Notes: generated from the letters alone by a model not told the origin. DNA of 10,143 bases from Bacteroidales bacterium (GCA_030692905.1 JAUYBT010000019.1:1-10143), one strand, 5' to 3'; counted from the stretch's first letter, positions 1-6,887 are shown. Numbers and translations: made by a program.

Positions 1-66
1 GGGGAATCTGAGAGCAACACGACTTTCACCATCGTGAATTACCCTTTCAACTATCACATTTTTCAT
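1..66 (-). CDS. Partial CDS, N-terminus only; probable tyrosine recombinase/integrase
   Basis: An ATG at 66-64 on the minus strand opens a frame of 22 codons that stays open to the window edge. It begins MKNVIVERVIHDGESR and continues VALRFP. The pattern of a short beta-strand, then 'H.GE.R..LRFP', resembles the extreme N-terminus of Bacteroidota site-specific tyrosine recombinases (XerC/D-like, phage-integrase SAM-like N-terminal domain), where it precedes the core-binding domain. That assignment rests on my memory of the family and on only 22 residues. The catalytic R-H-R-Y residues lie outside the window. A good Bacteroidota-type -7 box (TATCTTTG) about 30 nt upstream supports this start. 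The frame has no stop for a short distance upstream, so a slightly earlier start is not excluded. If correct, the gene could be a free-standing recombinase or the edge of a mobile element beyond the left end. Confidence 0.5.
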   Translation of the reverse strand, partial: MKNVIVERVIHDGESRVALRFP

Positions 67-380
67 ATTATGCAGCGAGCAAAATATAGATAACCAAAGA
101 TAAAATTTTAATCTGATTAAAGCAATGCCCCGTCAGTCACAGAAGCATCTTGCTATTAATACGCTGAAATACATGTTGATACAATGCTCTTTGTCTGACT
201 TTACCCTTTCACAATTTATACTCAAGTTAAACATAAAAATTGAATTGGAGTATAGTTTTTTATAATACCCTTTCTTCTACCGTACTTCAATACTTGTCTG
301 CAAATTCTCAATTATGAAAATTTTTCTGCAAAACGCTATAATCGTGTTTAATCGAGAACAAATCTTTCTGCAAGATTTTA
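67..380. other. Intergenic region, no supported gene
   Basis: This 314-base stretch separates the leftward partial gene from the 3' end of the glycosidase operon. Apart from the promoter candidate at 95-126 I see nothing convincing. The longest frames are about 30 codons, with no family resemblance. A weak 7-bp A/T-rich hairpin (360-366 with 372-378) sits right after the last gene of the operon but has no U-tract. TCTGCAA occurs three times (297, 325, 367), which is probably chance in AT-rich DNA. Confidence 0.5.
95..126 (-). promoter_or_regulatory. Candidate Bacteroidota promoter for the leftward partial gene
   Basis: Read on the minus strand, TATCTTTG (102-95) matches the Bacteroidota -7 consensus TAnnTTTG exactly. 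ATTG (126-123) lies 20 nt upstream and matches three of the four bases of the -33 box TTTG. Transcription would start near position 88, giving a leader of roughly 20 nt before the ATG at 66. This is the same -7 octamer as in front of rpoD in this window. Confidence 0.5.
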
Positions 381-1085
381 TTACCGGATCAATTCATTAC
401 AGTGTTCAACCAGACTGACCAGATTGGACAGTTTATTAAACTTAATCCGGTTCTTTTTAATAAATTGTTTCAGATCCCCTTCCTTACCGGGGAATATTTT
501 AAGGAACTGCTTTTCATTTATAAAACTGTACATATTGTTATCTTTTCTGATCCAATAAACCGGATTTGCTTTTACTATATAATCTGCAGGCAACTTCAGA
601 TTATAATAACCGCTTGAAAGTTGAACCGATGTCAAAAGTTTAGTATTGGAAACCTGTGATGTACCGCCGTAACCTGCAGGAGCTCCGGGAGGCAATAAAT
701 CCCCTTTATGCTGGACAAACAGGGAGATTGGCGCCACCAGCAATACTTCATAAAATACCTTACCTACTGGCACAAACTTACTGTTTTGCACGAAAACAGT
801 ATCTATCATTTCGGCATTCACCATATCATACAGAGTGCCATCCTTCTCATATACCATCTTTTCTGATACGGTATTATAATTCAACACTGTAGTTTGACTT
901 ATGCCGTTTTTCATTTTGACTTTACCCGTTGTAAAACCGGGAAAAAGGAATTGTGGTGAAGATCCGTCAGGTGTGGTTTGTGACTTGAGAGGTAAAGAGA
1001 GACTTAAAATCAGAACCATCATTATGGTTTTGCCGGTATTAACCCAAAAAATAAAGTGTGTCATCTTAAATCTATTTTGCAACAT
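381..1085 (-). CDS. Secreted protein of unknown function, last gene of the glycosidase operon
   Basis: A protein of 234 aa from the first ATG. I do not recognise a named family, although the sequence looks like a small Bacteroidota-specific secreted family. Residues about 19-36 form a signal peptide (TIMMVLILSLSLPLKSQ), followed by an apparently soluble domain rich in short beta-strand segments. Visible blocks include DTVFVQNSKFVPVGKVFYEVLL (residue-type pattern 'FVP..KVFYEVL'), a Gly/Pro-rich PPGAPAGYGGTSQ near residue 132, and a basic C-terminal helix. No catalytic motif is evident. The ATG at 1085 overlaps the end of the GH16 gene by 14 nt. The ATG at 1064 (residue 8) lies 7 nt past that stop and gives a more usual signal-peptide N-region, so it may be the true start. 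Either way the tight junction indicates translation from the glycosidase mRNA. Export to the periplasm or surface is inferred. Confidence 0.8.
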   Translation of the reverse strand: MLQNRFKMTHFIFWVNTGKTIMMVLILSLSLPLKSQTTPDGSSPQFLFPGFTTGKVKMKNGISQTTVLNYNTVSEKMVYEKDGTLYDMVNAEMIDTVFVQNSKFVPVGKVFYEVLLVAPISLFVQHKGDLLPPGAPAGYGGTSQVSNTKLLTSVQLSSGYYNLKLPADYIVKANPVYWIRKDNNMYSFINEKQFLKIFPGKEGDLKQFIKKNRIKFNKLSNLVSLVEHCNELIR

Positions 1086-1833
1086 TCTTATAAACTCTTA
1101 CATAATCGACATACATCGTATCGGGAAATAAAGTTGTAGCATCAGGATTTTTTGGCCATGCTCCGCCAATAGCCAGATTCAGAATAATATAATGTGGCTT
1201 ATGGAATTCGGCTGTGCTGTTAACACTGTCTTTAATACTCACTTCCCAGTACTTTTTACCATCAAGAAACCACTTCACAGCCTCTTTGTCCCACTCAACC
1301 GTATAATTATGGTACTGAGTAACATCACATGGAGTGGTTCCTCCCGAAGAAACATGCTTCTCGTTATACCAATGGAGAGTGCCATGCAAAAGATCCTCAT
1401 TATTTATATGCTCCATTATGTCGATCTCGCCGCATTTTGGCCAGCCAACCTGGTGAATGTTTTGTCCTAACATCCAGAATGCCGGCCACATACCCTGTCC
1501 TTTTGGCAGCTTGATCCGGGCATCGATTTTCCCATAGGTCCAATTGTGCTTGCCATCGGTAACCAGACTTGCCGATGTGTAATTTGCATTTATATATGAT
1601 TCTTTTTCCCCGATTATCAGGAGATTGCCATTCTCAACCCTGGAATTATCAAGACGCTGCTTTGTATAATACTGAAGTTCATTGTTCCTGATAAAACCGA
1701 CTTCATTTCCCCACTTTGAAGTATCGGGCAATCCGGTATAATTGAATTCATCAGACCAAACCAGACTCCAGTCTGGTTCATTTTTCTGCTCAGTGCAGGA
1801 CATAAAGTACAGTAAAAAGATTATCCATTTCAT
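1072..1833 (-). CDS. Glycoside hydrolase family 16 lipoprotein (laminarinase/beta-glucanase type)
   Basis: A protein of 253 aa consisting of little more than one GH16 beta-jelly-roll domain. The N-terminus is a short hydrophobic segment ending in FMSC (Cys13), a plausible lipobox, so the enzyme is probably a membrane-anchored lipoprotein. The GH16 active-site signature is GEIDIME at residues 135-141. Glu136 is the nucleophile, Asp138 the assisting residue and Glu141 the acid/base. The extra residue between D and E is the beta-bulge form found in laminarinases and other endo-beta-1,3-glucanases. Further GH16 landmarks are WSDEFNY (26-32), NSRVENGNLLI (63-73), GMWPAFWMLG (114-123) and the C-terminal LAIGGAWP (220-227) and MYVDYVRVY (240-248). 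The family retains stereochemistry. Beta-1,3-glucan is the likeliest substrate, but GH16 also includes agarases, carrageenases and lichenases, so specificity is inferred. The gene starts 37 nt after the GH65-like gene, in the same direction. Confidence 0.93.
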   Translation of the reverse strand: MKWIIFLLYFMSCTEQKNEPDWSLVWSDEFNYTGLPDTSKWGNEVGFIRNNELQYYTKQRLDNSRVENGNLLIIGEKESYINANYTSASLVTDGKHNWTYGKIDARIKLPKGQGMWPAFWMLGQNIHQVGWPKCGEIDIMEHINNEDLLHGTLHWYNEKHVSSGGTTPCDVTQYHNYTVEWDKEAVKWFLDGKKYWEVSIKDSVNSTAEFHKPHYIILNLAIGGAWPKNPDATTLFPDTMYVDYVRVYKNVAK

Positions 1834-1870
1834 ATTCTATATCGTTTTTATAAAGTTACAAATTACGTTA

Positions 1871-3991
1871 TCATTCTACATAAGAATTCAGGTTTTCCCA
1901 TTTTACTTTCCACTTACCATTATGCGGGAACTGGTCTGAAACGCACATTGAAGCAACAGCAGTCAATAATCCACCATTACCGGGCAGATAAATCGACAGC
2001 CTCGCATCCTGATAATTATGCCCGTTCATTAAATACCGGTTCTTGGGGGCATCCATTAGTAAGAAGTCCATGGCAAGTTCTGCTCTCCCGATCGAAGCTG
2101 CCGACATTGCCATCATAGGAAAATCCCAGCCCCATGTCGTTTTCCAGTTCCATTTTTTCATTATTGTGTCAAGAGAATTGCCAAGAATCTCAGGATCAAC
2201 CAGTTTTGTTTCGGGTAATACTCCAAAAATACCCGAAACTATCGGATGATCGCTCATATACCTCGGGTTCTGATATGAATCTTTTGTATCTTCAGAACAT
2301 AGGTATAAACCATCTTGTACCGGGAGTTCCGATATTTTTTCAGTAATATCAGTCCATCTGGAAACAGGTTCAAGATTCAGCCGCCTTTTCCAATCCTGCG
2401 CAGTCTTCAACCCCCAGTACCAGTAAACAAGCTCAAAGGGAGGATTAACGGAAGTCTCCAGTTTTAAGCTCTCCTGAGCAGGAATTAAAACCGGTCCTAA
2501 TGTATAGCGGTTTCTTGTACTGTCAAACCAGGCATAAGAAGCCATGAAGTCAGTTGTCGCAAAGACCAGATCTCTGTATTTATTAAGTATTTTTTCTTTG
2601 TTTACAGCGTTTTTATATAGCAATTCAGCAAAAAAGATGACATGTGGCTGCTGCCAGATAAGGTATGTTCCAACTGTGCTTGGACTCTCCCTCCCATCGG
2701 GACCAACCATCTTGGGCCACCTCACACCTTCATAGCCTTGATGCTCTGCAGTCTTTTTAGAATTTTCGAATATATTGAAGTAATAGGTCATCTGCTTTTC
2801 AAGGACTTCTTCCCTCTGCCACAAAGCAAAATGAACTGCATGCCACCAATGCATCTCAAGGTGGAACTTTCCAAACCAGCTGTTGTATGTCAGGCCGGTT
2901 TCAGCAGGTGGCAGTGAGCCGCTGCACTGGATTTTTGTAAGGTATTGGGAAAGGATGACACGTCTTTCAAGTTCAGTTGCCCCCGGATCGGTGCATTCCG
3001 AGAAATCTACAGCACCACCGGTTGACCAGAATTGTTCCCAGCTCTTTTTACTGGCTTCTTCAGTTTCATTAAAACTTTGAATTCTGCCGGTCACCGTTGT
3101 TTTTAAGAACTGACATGAGAATGAATAGACAGAATCGGTCTGCTGAGGCTCGAGATAATAAATATGTTGAGTAACCTCTTTTAATTCAGCATTATTGCGC
3201 CAGACTATAACATTATACTTATCACTATCCTGACTCCTGCTGAAAATTGTCAGATTGTTTGTGTCAGCAAGGATTCGGGTAGTATGTTTATCGGGAGAAT
3301 TAAAATCATAACCGTTTGGAGAAGATACTCCAAGAGGAAAGTTGATTTTAATTTTAAGCCGGTTCTTACCAATTAAGCCTGAAATTACCTTAACTGAAAT
3401 CATATCATAATCAGGGTGGCAAACCGTCTTCAGATGGACTGGTTCTTCTTCAACAATAAACCTGCTATCGATCTCCCCGGTCCACAGGTTGAGCTTCTGA
3501 ACAGGATCTCTGACATCGGAAATTGATATTTCAGTCCCGTCCTCTTTAAATATCTGTAACCCTATCATCCCAAGATGAATACGATGCGGATTACTTCTCA
3601 GCCAATCGGACGCTTCTGCCTTCCTGGCATCTTCATTTGCTCTGAACTGCCGGACATAATCTACTTTTCTTCCATGAACGTCATAAGTTTTATAAACATC
3701 CCCCAACTGAAAATTTTCAGGATTTTCTCCGGTATGCCATCCCCAGTCAGACATTGTTCCAAGGGAAATACCTTTAGAGTAAAACTCCGGAAAAGTCTGT
3801 AATCCTGTAATATCCACAGTAAAGGCAAATTCACCATTTCCTACAGATAATGAATTCAGGCTGTCTATCAGTGAGTTTTCAATATTATGACGTGTAACAA
3901 GGGCAAACCTGTCGATTTTGCTTTTATCTCTGCAACTGCATAAATATATGATAGTTAACAATAGTAATAAATACCGTAATGTATTCCTCAT
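1871..3991 (-). CDS. GH65-like (alpha/alpha)6-barrel glycosidase lipoprotein
   Basis: A protein of 706 aa and the first gene of a three-gene leftward operon. The N-terminus has a hydrophobic stretch and a lipobox LCSC (Cys20), so it is probably a lipoprotein. Residues about 40-310 look like the N-terminal beta-sandwich of GH65/clan GH-L-type enzymes, including SVGNGEFAFTVDITGLQTFPE (49-69) and SDWGWH (81-86). Residues about 325-690 are helical and Trp-rich, as expected of an (alpha/alpha)6 barrel. Strong blocks are AVDFSECTDPGATELERRV, a run with SWFGKFHLEMHWWH ending at 384, GTYLIWQQPH (441-450), LGPVLIPAQE (498-507), TTWGWDFPM (618-626) and YLPGNGGLL (668-676). This matches, from memory, a Bacteroidota family usually annotated as GH65-like or 'six-hairpin glycosidase'. 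I cannot assign the catalytic acid with certainty. Glu379 in HLEMHWW is a conserved-looking candidate. Substrate is unknown. Pairing with GH16 suggests the two act on one beta-glucan-containing material. Confidence 0.85.
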   Translation of the reverse strand: MRNTLRYLLLLLTIIYLCSCRDKSKIDRFALVTRHNIENSLIDSLNSLSVGNGEFAFTVDITGLQTFPEFYSKGISLGTMSDWGWHTGENPENFQLGDVYKTYDVHGRKVDYVRQFRANEDARKAEASDWLRSNPHRIHLGMIGLQIFKEDGTEISISDVRDPVQKLNLWTGEIDSRFIVEEEPVHLKTVCHPDYDMISVKVISGLIGKNRLKIKINFPLGVSSPNGYDFNSPDKHTTRILADTNNLTIFSRSQDSDKYNVIVWRNNAELKEVTQHIYYLEPQQTDSVYSFSCQFLKTTVTGRIQSFNETEEASKKSWEQFWSTGGAVDFSECTDPGATELERRVILSQYLTKIQCSGSLPPAETGLTYNSWFGKFHLEMHWWHAVHFALWQREEVLEKQMTYYFNIFENSKKTAEHQGYEGVRWPKMVGPDGRESPSTVGTYLIWQQPHVIFFAELLYKNAVNKEKILNKYRDLVFATTDFMASYAWFDSTRNRYTLGPVLIPAQESLKLETSVNPPFELVYWYWGLKTAQDWKRRLNLEPVSRWTDITEKISELPVQDGLYLCSEDTKDSYQNPRYMSDHPIVSGIFGVLPETKLVDPEILGNSLDTIMKKWNWKTTWGWDFPMMAMSAASIGRAELAMDFLLMDAPKNRYLMNGHNYQDARLSIYLPGNGGLLTAVASMCVSDQFPHNGKWKVKWENLNSYVE

Positions 3992-4177
3992 ATTGATTAT
4001 CAGATTAATAACGAAGTATTAATTATAATGTCACTAATTGGTTTTTTATTGTTCTCCGTATCCCTTGTTCTGTAAATATACATAAGATTAAAGTGTTATA
4101 TACCAAGTCTGGTTTTTTCAATTATTTTTGATAGCCTGAAAAAGTTCTTAAAATTACAGAATATCAGAAAAAGTGAA
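3992..4177. other. Divergent intergenic region between the glycosidase operon and the FAD oxidase gene
   Basis: Both flanking transcription units must start in or near this 186-base AT-rich stretch. On the plus strand TATTTTTG (4123-4130) fits the -7 consensus TAnnTTTG about 48 nt before the oxidase start, but there is no TTTG at the expected distance upstream. On the minus strand only a near-match, TATATTTA (4080-4073), is present for the glycosidase operon. Neither is a firm promoter call. I see no hairpin or clear operator. Confidence 0.3.
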
Positions 4178-5305
4178 ATGATGGATGCAGAAATAACGAT
4201 AATCGGTGCAGGTGTTGTCGGACTTGCCATTGCTGAAAAGGTATCAGAGGAACACAAGAATGTTTTCCTGATTGAAAAACATCCGTCATTCGGGCAGGAG
4301 ACCAGCAGCCGGAACAGCGAAGTAATACATGCCGGGATCTATTATACTAAAGATAGTCTTAAGGCCAGACTTTGTGTTGAGGGGAAGGGACTTCTTTATG
4401 ACTTTTGCAGAAAATATGATGTGCCATTTAATAATTGCGGTAAGCTGATTGTGGCAACTTCTGAAGAGGAGATTGCTGTTATAGAAGGTATCAGGCAGAC
4501 AGCGATTAAAAATGGTGTTGATGATCTGGTGATGCTTGAGAGGGAACAGATAGCTGAAATGGAACCAAACATCTTCGCTTTAAAAGCACTCTTTTCACCC
4601 TCCACAGGAATCGTTGACTCCCATTCCCTTATGAAGCAATACGAGACCAATACAATTAATAATGATGGTCAGGTTGTTTACGGAAGTGAAGTGACAGGGA
4701 TAAATCGGATTAAGAACGGATACGAGATCACCCTTCCCGATGCAGATAAAATGAATTACAGTTTCACTTCAAGGATCGTTATCAATTCCGCGGGGCTTAC
4801 ATCAGACAAAATATCTGAGATGGTTGGAATAGATGATGATACCCTGAAAATACTTTTCTGCAAAGGGGAATATTTCAGGGTCAATCCTCCAAAAAACCGG
4901 CTAATAAAAAGGCTGATTTACCCTGTTCCTCATTATAACATGGAAGGTATAGGGATTCATGTTACAATCGATATGGGTGGAGGCGTTAAGCTGGGACCTG
5001 ATGTAAAATATCTTGAATCAAATATTTATGATTATAAATTGACTTCTTCAAAGCAGGAGGAATTCTATAAATCTGCAAAAAAATTCCTTCCTTTCCTTGA
5101 GCTTGATGACATTACTCCCGAAATGGCGGGAATCCGTCCCAAGATACAGAAGCCCGGGGAACCTCTCAGAGATTTTTATATCATGGAAGAAAGCAAAAGA
5201 GGGTATCCGGGATTTATTAATCTGATAGGCATGGAATCGCCTGGATTAACATCTTCAATAGCGATTGCAAAATATGTGAATAACTTGATTAATAATACAA
5301 CATAA
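4178..5305 (+). CDS. FAD-dependent oxidoreductase, L-2-hydroxyglutarate oxidase/dehydrogenase-like (DAO family)
   Basis: A protein of 375 aa, full length for this family. The N-terminal Rossmann motif is IIGAGVVG (8-15), with Glu33 (FLIEKHP) at the end of the second strand binding the FAD ribose. The block TSSRNSEVIHAGIYY (42-56) followed by LKARLCVEGKGLLYDFC, CGKLIVATSEEE and STGIVDSHSLM is the signature of the L2HGDH/LhgO group within the D-amino-acid-oxidase-like superfamily. The C-terminal GIRPKIQ and INLIGMESPGLTSS are the usual substrate/FAD-closing region. No signal peptide is present, so a cytoplasmic or membrane-peripheral enzyme is expected, oxidising a 2-hydroxy acid such as L-2-hydroxyglutarate to the keto acid. 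The exact substrate is not proven, because many bacterial members are called only 'FAD-dependent oxidoreductase'. Two adjacent ATGs (4178 and 4181) could start translation. The methyltransferase gene follows after 59 nt, so the two may share a transcript. Confidence 0.85.
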   Translation: MMDAEITIIGAGVVGLAIAEKVSEEHKNVFLIEKHPSFGQETSSRNSEVIHAGIYYTKDSLKARLCVEGKGLLYDFCRKYDVPFNNCGKLIVATSEEEIAVIEGIRQTAIKNGVDDLVMLEREQIAEMEPNIFALKALFSPSTGIVDSHSLMKQYETNTINNDGQVVYGSEVTGINRIKNGYEITLPDADKMNYSFTSRIVINSAGLTSDKISEMVGIDDDTLKILFCKGEYFRVNPPKNRLIKRLIYPVPHYNMEGIGIHVTIDMGGGVKLGPDVKYLESNIYDYKLTSSKQEEFYKSAKKFLPFLELDDITPEMAGIRPKIQKPGEPLRDFYIMEESKRGYPGFINLIGMESPGLTSSIAIAKYVNNLINNTT

Positions 5306-5347
5306 ATTTCGTAAATTTAATCCATTCAATTCATATCTGAATTATCA

Positions 5348-5365
5348 ATGAAAGGAGGTTTATAA
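5348..5365 (+). promoter_or_regulatory. Strong Shine-Dalgarno site within a 5-codon mini-ORF before the methyltransferase
   Basis: AAAGGAGG (5351-5358) is a near-perfect complement of the 16S rRNA 3' end, 6 nt before the ATG at 5365, and it fixes that start. Strong Shine-Dalgarno sites are unusual in Bacteroidota. The same bases form a mini-ORF, ATG AAA GGA GGT TTA TAA (5348-5365), whose stop overlaps the gene's start as TAATG. The site may simply be a strong ribosome binding site, and translation of the mini-ORF is speculative. Confidence 0.7.
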
Positions 5366-6210
5366 TGAAGTCATCCAGTTTCGTCAACCGGTCATTAATT
5401 ATGCTTCTGTTGACTTGTATTACCGTTGGTTTGTGTGCTCAGGAACAGACACAGAATGCTGAGTTTGTACCACACGTAGGTCAGGCAGGTAAGGATGTAA
5501 TCTGGGTACCAACACCTGATGATCTGGTCAATAAAATGCTGGAAATTGCCGAGGTCACAGCAAAAGATTTCGTCATTGATCTCGGTTCGGGCGACGGACG
5601 AACAGTTATCGCTGCTGCGAAGTTGGGCGCCCGTGCATTCGGCATCGAATACAACCCTGAGATGGTGGAGCTTTCGAAAAAAAATGCAGTAGAGGCAGGT
5701 GTCAGCGGGAAGACAAAATTCATCCAGGCCGACCTTTTCGAGTGTGATCTCTCTGAAGCTACGGTGATTACTATGTTTCTGTTGCCTGAGATCAACCTGA
5801 AGTTAAGGCCGCGGCTTCTTGACCTCAAGCCCGGTACACGTATTGTATCAAATACGTTTACTATGGAGGACTGGGAACCGGATTTTGAAGTCACGACAGA
5901 AGAGAATTGGAATAGCTGGTACACAGCTCTTATGTGGATTGTTCCTGCAAAAGTTGAAGGTAACTGGAAACTCGGGGGGGGTGAACTCACAATCCGACAG
6001 GAATTCCAGATGCTTTATGGAACATTTAAGTCTGATAATAAAACATCAACTATAAATGCCGGGAGGCTCAATGGTAATGTGATCACTTTTAGTATTGATG
6101 GTGAAACATATACAGGCAATGTAAACGGGAAGACAACTATAGCAGGAACAGTAACAACAGGCTCCAGTAAAAAAGATTGGATTGCAACATTTACAGGTTC
6201 GGGAGATTAA
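5365..6210 (+). CDS. Exported class I SAM-methyltransferase-fold protein with C-terminal beta-rich domain
   Basis: A protein of 281 aa. Residues 1-25 form a classical signal peptide (basic N-region, SLIMLLLTCITVGLCA core, cleavage likely after Ala25). Residues about 45-195 form a Rossmann-type class I methyltransferase domain. Motif I is DLGSGDGR (72-79), the acidic ribose-binding residue is Glu95 in GIEYNP, and the third motif is QADLF (121-125), followed by TMFLLPEINLKLRP (136-149) and LKPGTRIVS (154-162). The VPTP...DLGSGDGR arrangement resembles the FAM173/ATPSCKMT lysine-methyltransferase-like group. Similar proteins with signal peptides occur in other bacteria, so the export signal is probably genuine. 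Residues about 198-281 form a small beta-rich domain of a type often found after this catalytic domain. Substrate is unknown, and how SAM would be available outside the cytoplasm is unclear. An eight-G run (5974-5981) lies at the domain junction. The stop codon overlaps that of the convergent MBL gene. Confidence 0.82.
   Translation: MKSSSFVNRSLIMLLLTCITVGLCAQEQTQNAEFVPHVGQAGKDVIWVPTPDDLVNKMLEIAEVTAKDFVIDLGSGDGRTVIAAAKLGARAFGIEYNPEMVELSKKNAVEAGVSGKTKFIQADLFECDLSEATVITMFLLPEINLKLRPRLLDLKPGTRIVSNTFTMEDWEPDFEVTTEENWNSWYTALMWIVPAKVEGNWKLGGGELTIRQEFQMLYGTFKSDNKTSTINAGRLNGNVITFSIDGETYTGNVNGKTTIAGTVTTGSSKKDWIATFTGSGD
6207..6210. other. Interlocked convergent stop codons (TTAA)
   Basis: The palindrome TTAA supplies TAA for the rightward methyltransferase (6208-6210) and TAA for the leftward MBL gene (6207-6209). 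The two genes therefore overlap tail-to-tail by four bases, with no room for a dedicated terminator. Transcripts from each side must run into the opposite gene before ending. Confidence 0.95.
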
Positions 6211-6887
6211 GAGAATAATTGCTTCCTTATGATCTCAACCGGAAACGGGTTTCCATGTCCCGGGAAAATTATTTTAGCACCTTTATCAATCAGTAATCTC
6301 CAGCTTTCCTTAATCTGATCTATGTTTTGTGCATAAATCGGGAAGCCGGGATTCAGTCTGAATGGCAGACCATCATGTGCCAGACAACCAACGAATGCCT
6401 CTCCTGTATCAAGCAATACACTTAACGATCCCTGTGTGTGTCCCGGCGTATGTAATATTTTACCATCAATCCCATACTCATAGAGTGGATACACTTTTTC
6501 ATTAATAAAGATGTCGGCTTTTACCTTCGGAAATGAAATTCTTTTAAAGAAAGGTCTAAAGACCGCCAGTGTGATTTTACCATATAAATTTACGCCTTTG
6601 ATCATTGCAAATTCTGAGTTTTCCAGAAAAGATCTTTCACTTTCATGAATTACTATCTTCGCACCGGTTAATTCACTTATTGCTTTAGCTGACCCGGCAT
6701 GATCAAAATGTGAATGGGTGAGTATCATTAATTTGATCTCTTCCGGGTGAATATAAAGTCGTCCCAGTTTCCTTCTGAAAACTCTTAGCTTATTGGGCAT
6801 ACCACCATCAACCATAATTGTGGTCTTTCCGCGGATAAGATAACAACTATTAAGACCAAGCTTCAGGGAAAAAATATCTGATGACAT
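6207..6887 (-). CDS. Metallo-beta-lactamase-fold metallohydrolase
   Basis: A protein of 226 aa from the ATG at 6887. The frame extends three codons further to a TTG at 6896, but ATG is the likelier start. Metal ligands are visible in order: HSHFDH (His58, His60, Asp62, His63), His150 in TPGHTQGS, and His211 in FPGHG. These are the hallmarks of the MBL fold and of a binuclear metal centre. At the position of the bridging aspartate of glyoxalase II-type enzymes, this protein has Cys168 (FVGCLAHDG), as in class B1 beta-lactamases. There is no signal peptide, so the protein is probably cytoplasmic and not an antibiotic resistance enzyme. A hydrolase of a thioester, lactone or phosphoester is plausible, but the substrate is unknown. 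It lies 99 nt downstream of uvrB in the same direction, with a T-rich tract but no GC-rich hairpin between them, so read-through from uvrB is possible. Confidence 0.88.
   Translation of the reverse strand: MSSDIFSLKLGLNSCYLIRGKTTIMVDGGMPNKLRVFRRKLGRLYIHPEEIKLMILTHSHFDHAGSAKAISELTGAKIVIHESERSFLENSEFAMIKGVNLYGKITLAVFRPFFKRISFPKVKADIFINEKVYPLYEYGIDGKILHTPGHTQGSLSVLLDTGEAFVGCLAHDGLPFRLNPGFPIYAQNIDQIKESWRLLIDKGAKIIFPGHGNPFPVEIIRKQLFS

Noticed and set aside
173..265. Short plus-strand frame of about 30 codons
   Set aside because: No ribosome binding site, no recognisable sequence pattern, and located in low-complexity intergenic DNA.
297..373. Three copies of TCTGCAA at 28- and 42-base spacing
   Set aside because: Seven-base words in AT-rich DNA recur by chance. 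The flanks do not match and there is no partner structure, so it is not an array or iteron set.
360..378. 7-bp hairpin just after the last gene of the glycosidase operon
   Set aside because: A/T-dominated, short and without a following U-tract on the minus strand, so it does not qualify as a terminator.
4073..4080. TATATTTA on the minus strand as a promoter for the glycosidase operon
   Set aside because: One mismatch to the -7 consensus and no TTTG at the right spacing. It is kept only as a remark in the intergenic entry.
5481..5990. 169-codon open frame on the minus strand inside the methyltransferase gene
   Set aside because: It is a shadow of a well-supported gene. The translation is Ser/Arg-rich with no domain, and it lacks its own signals.
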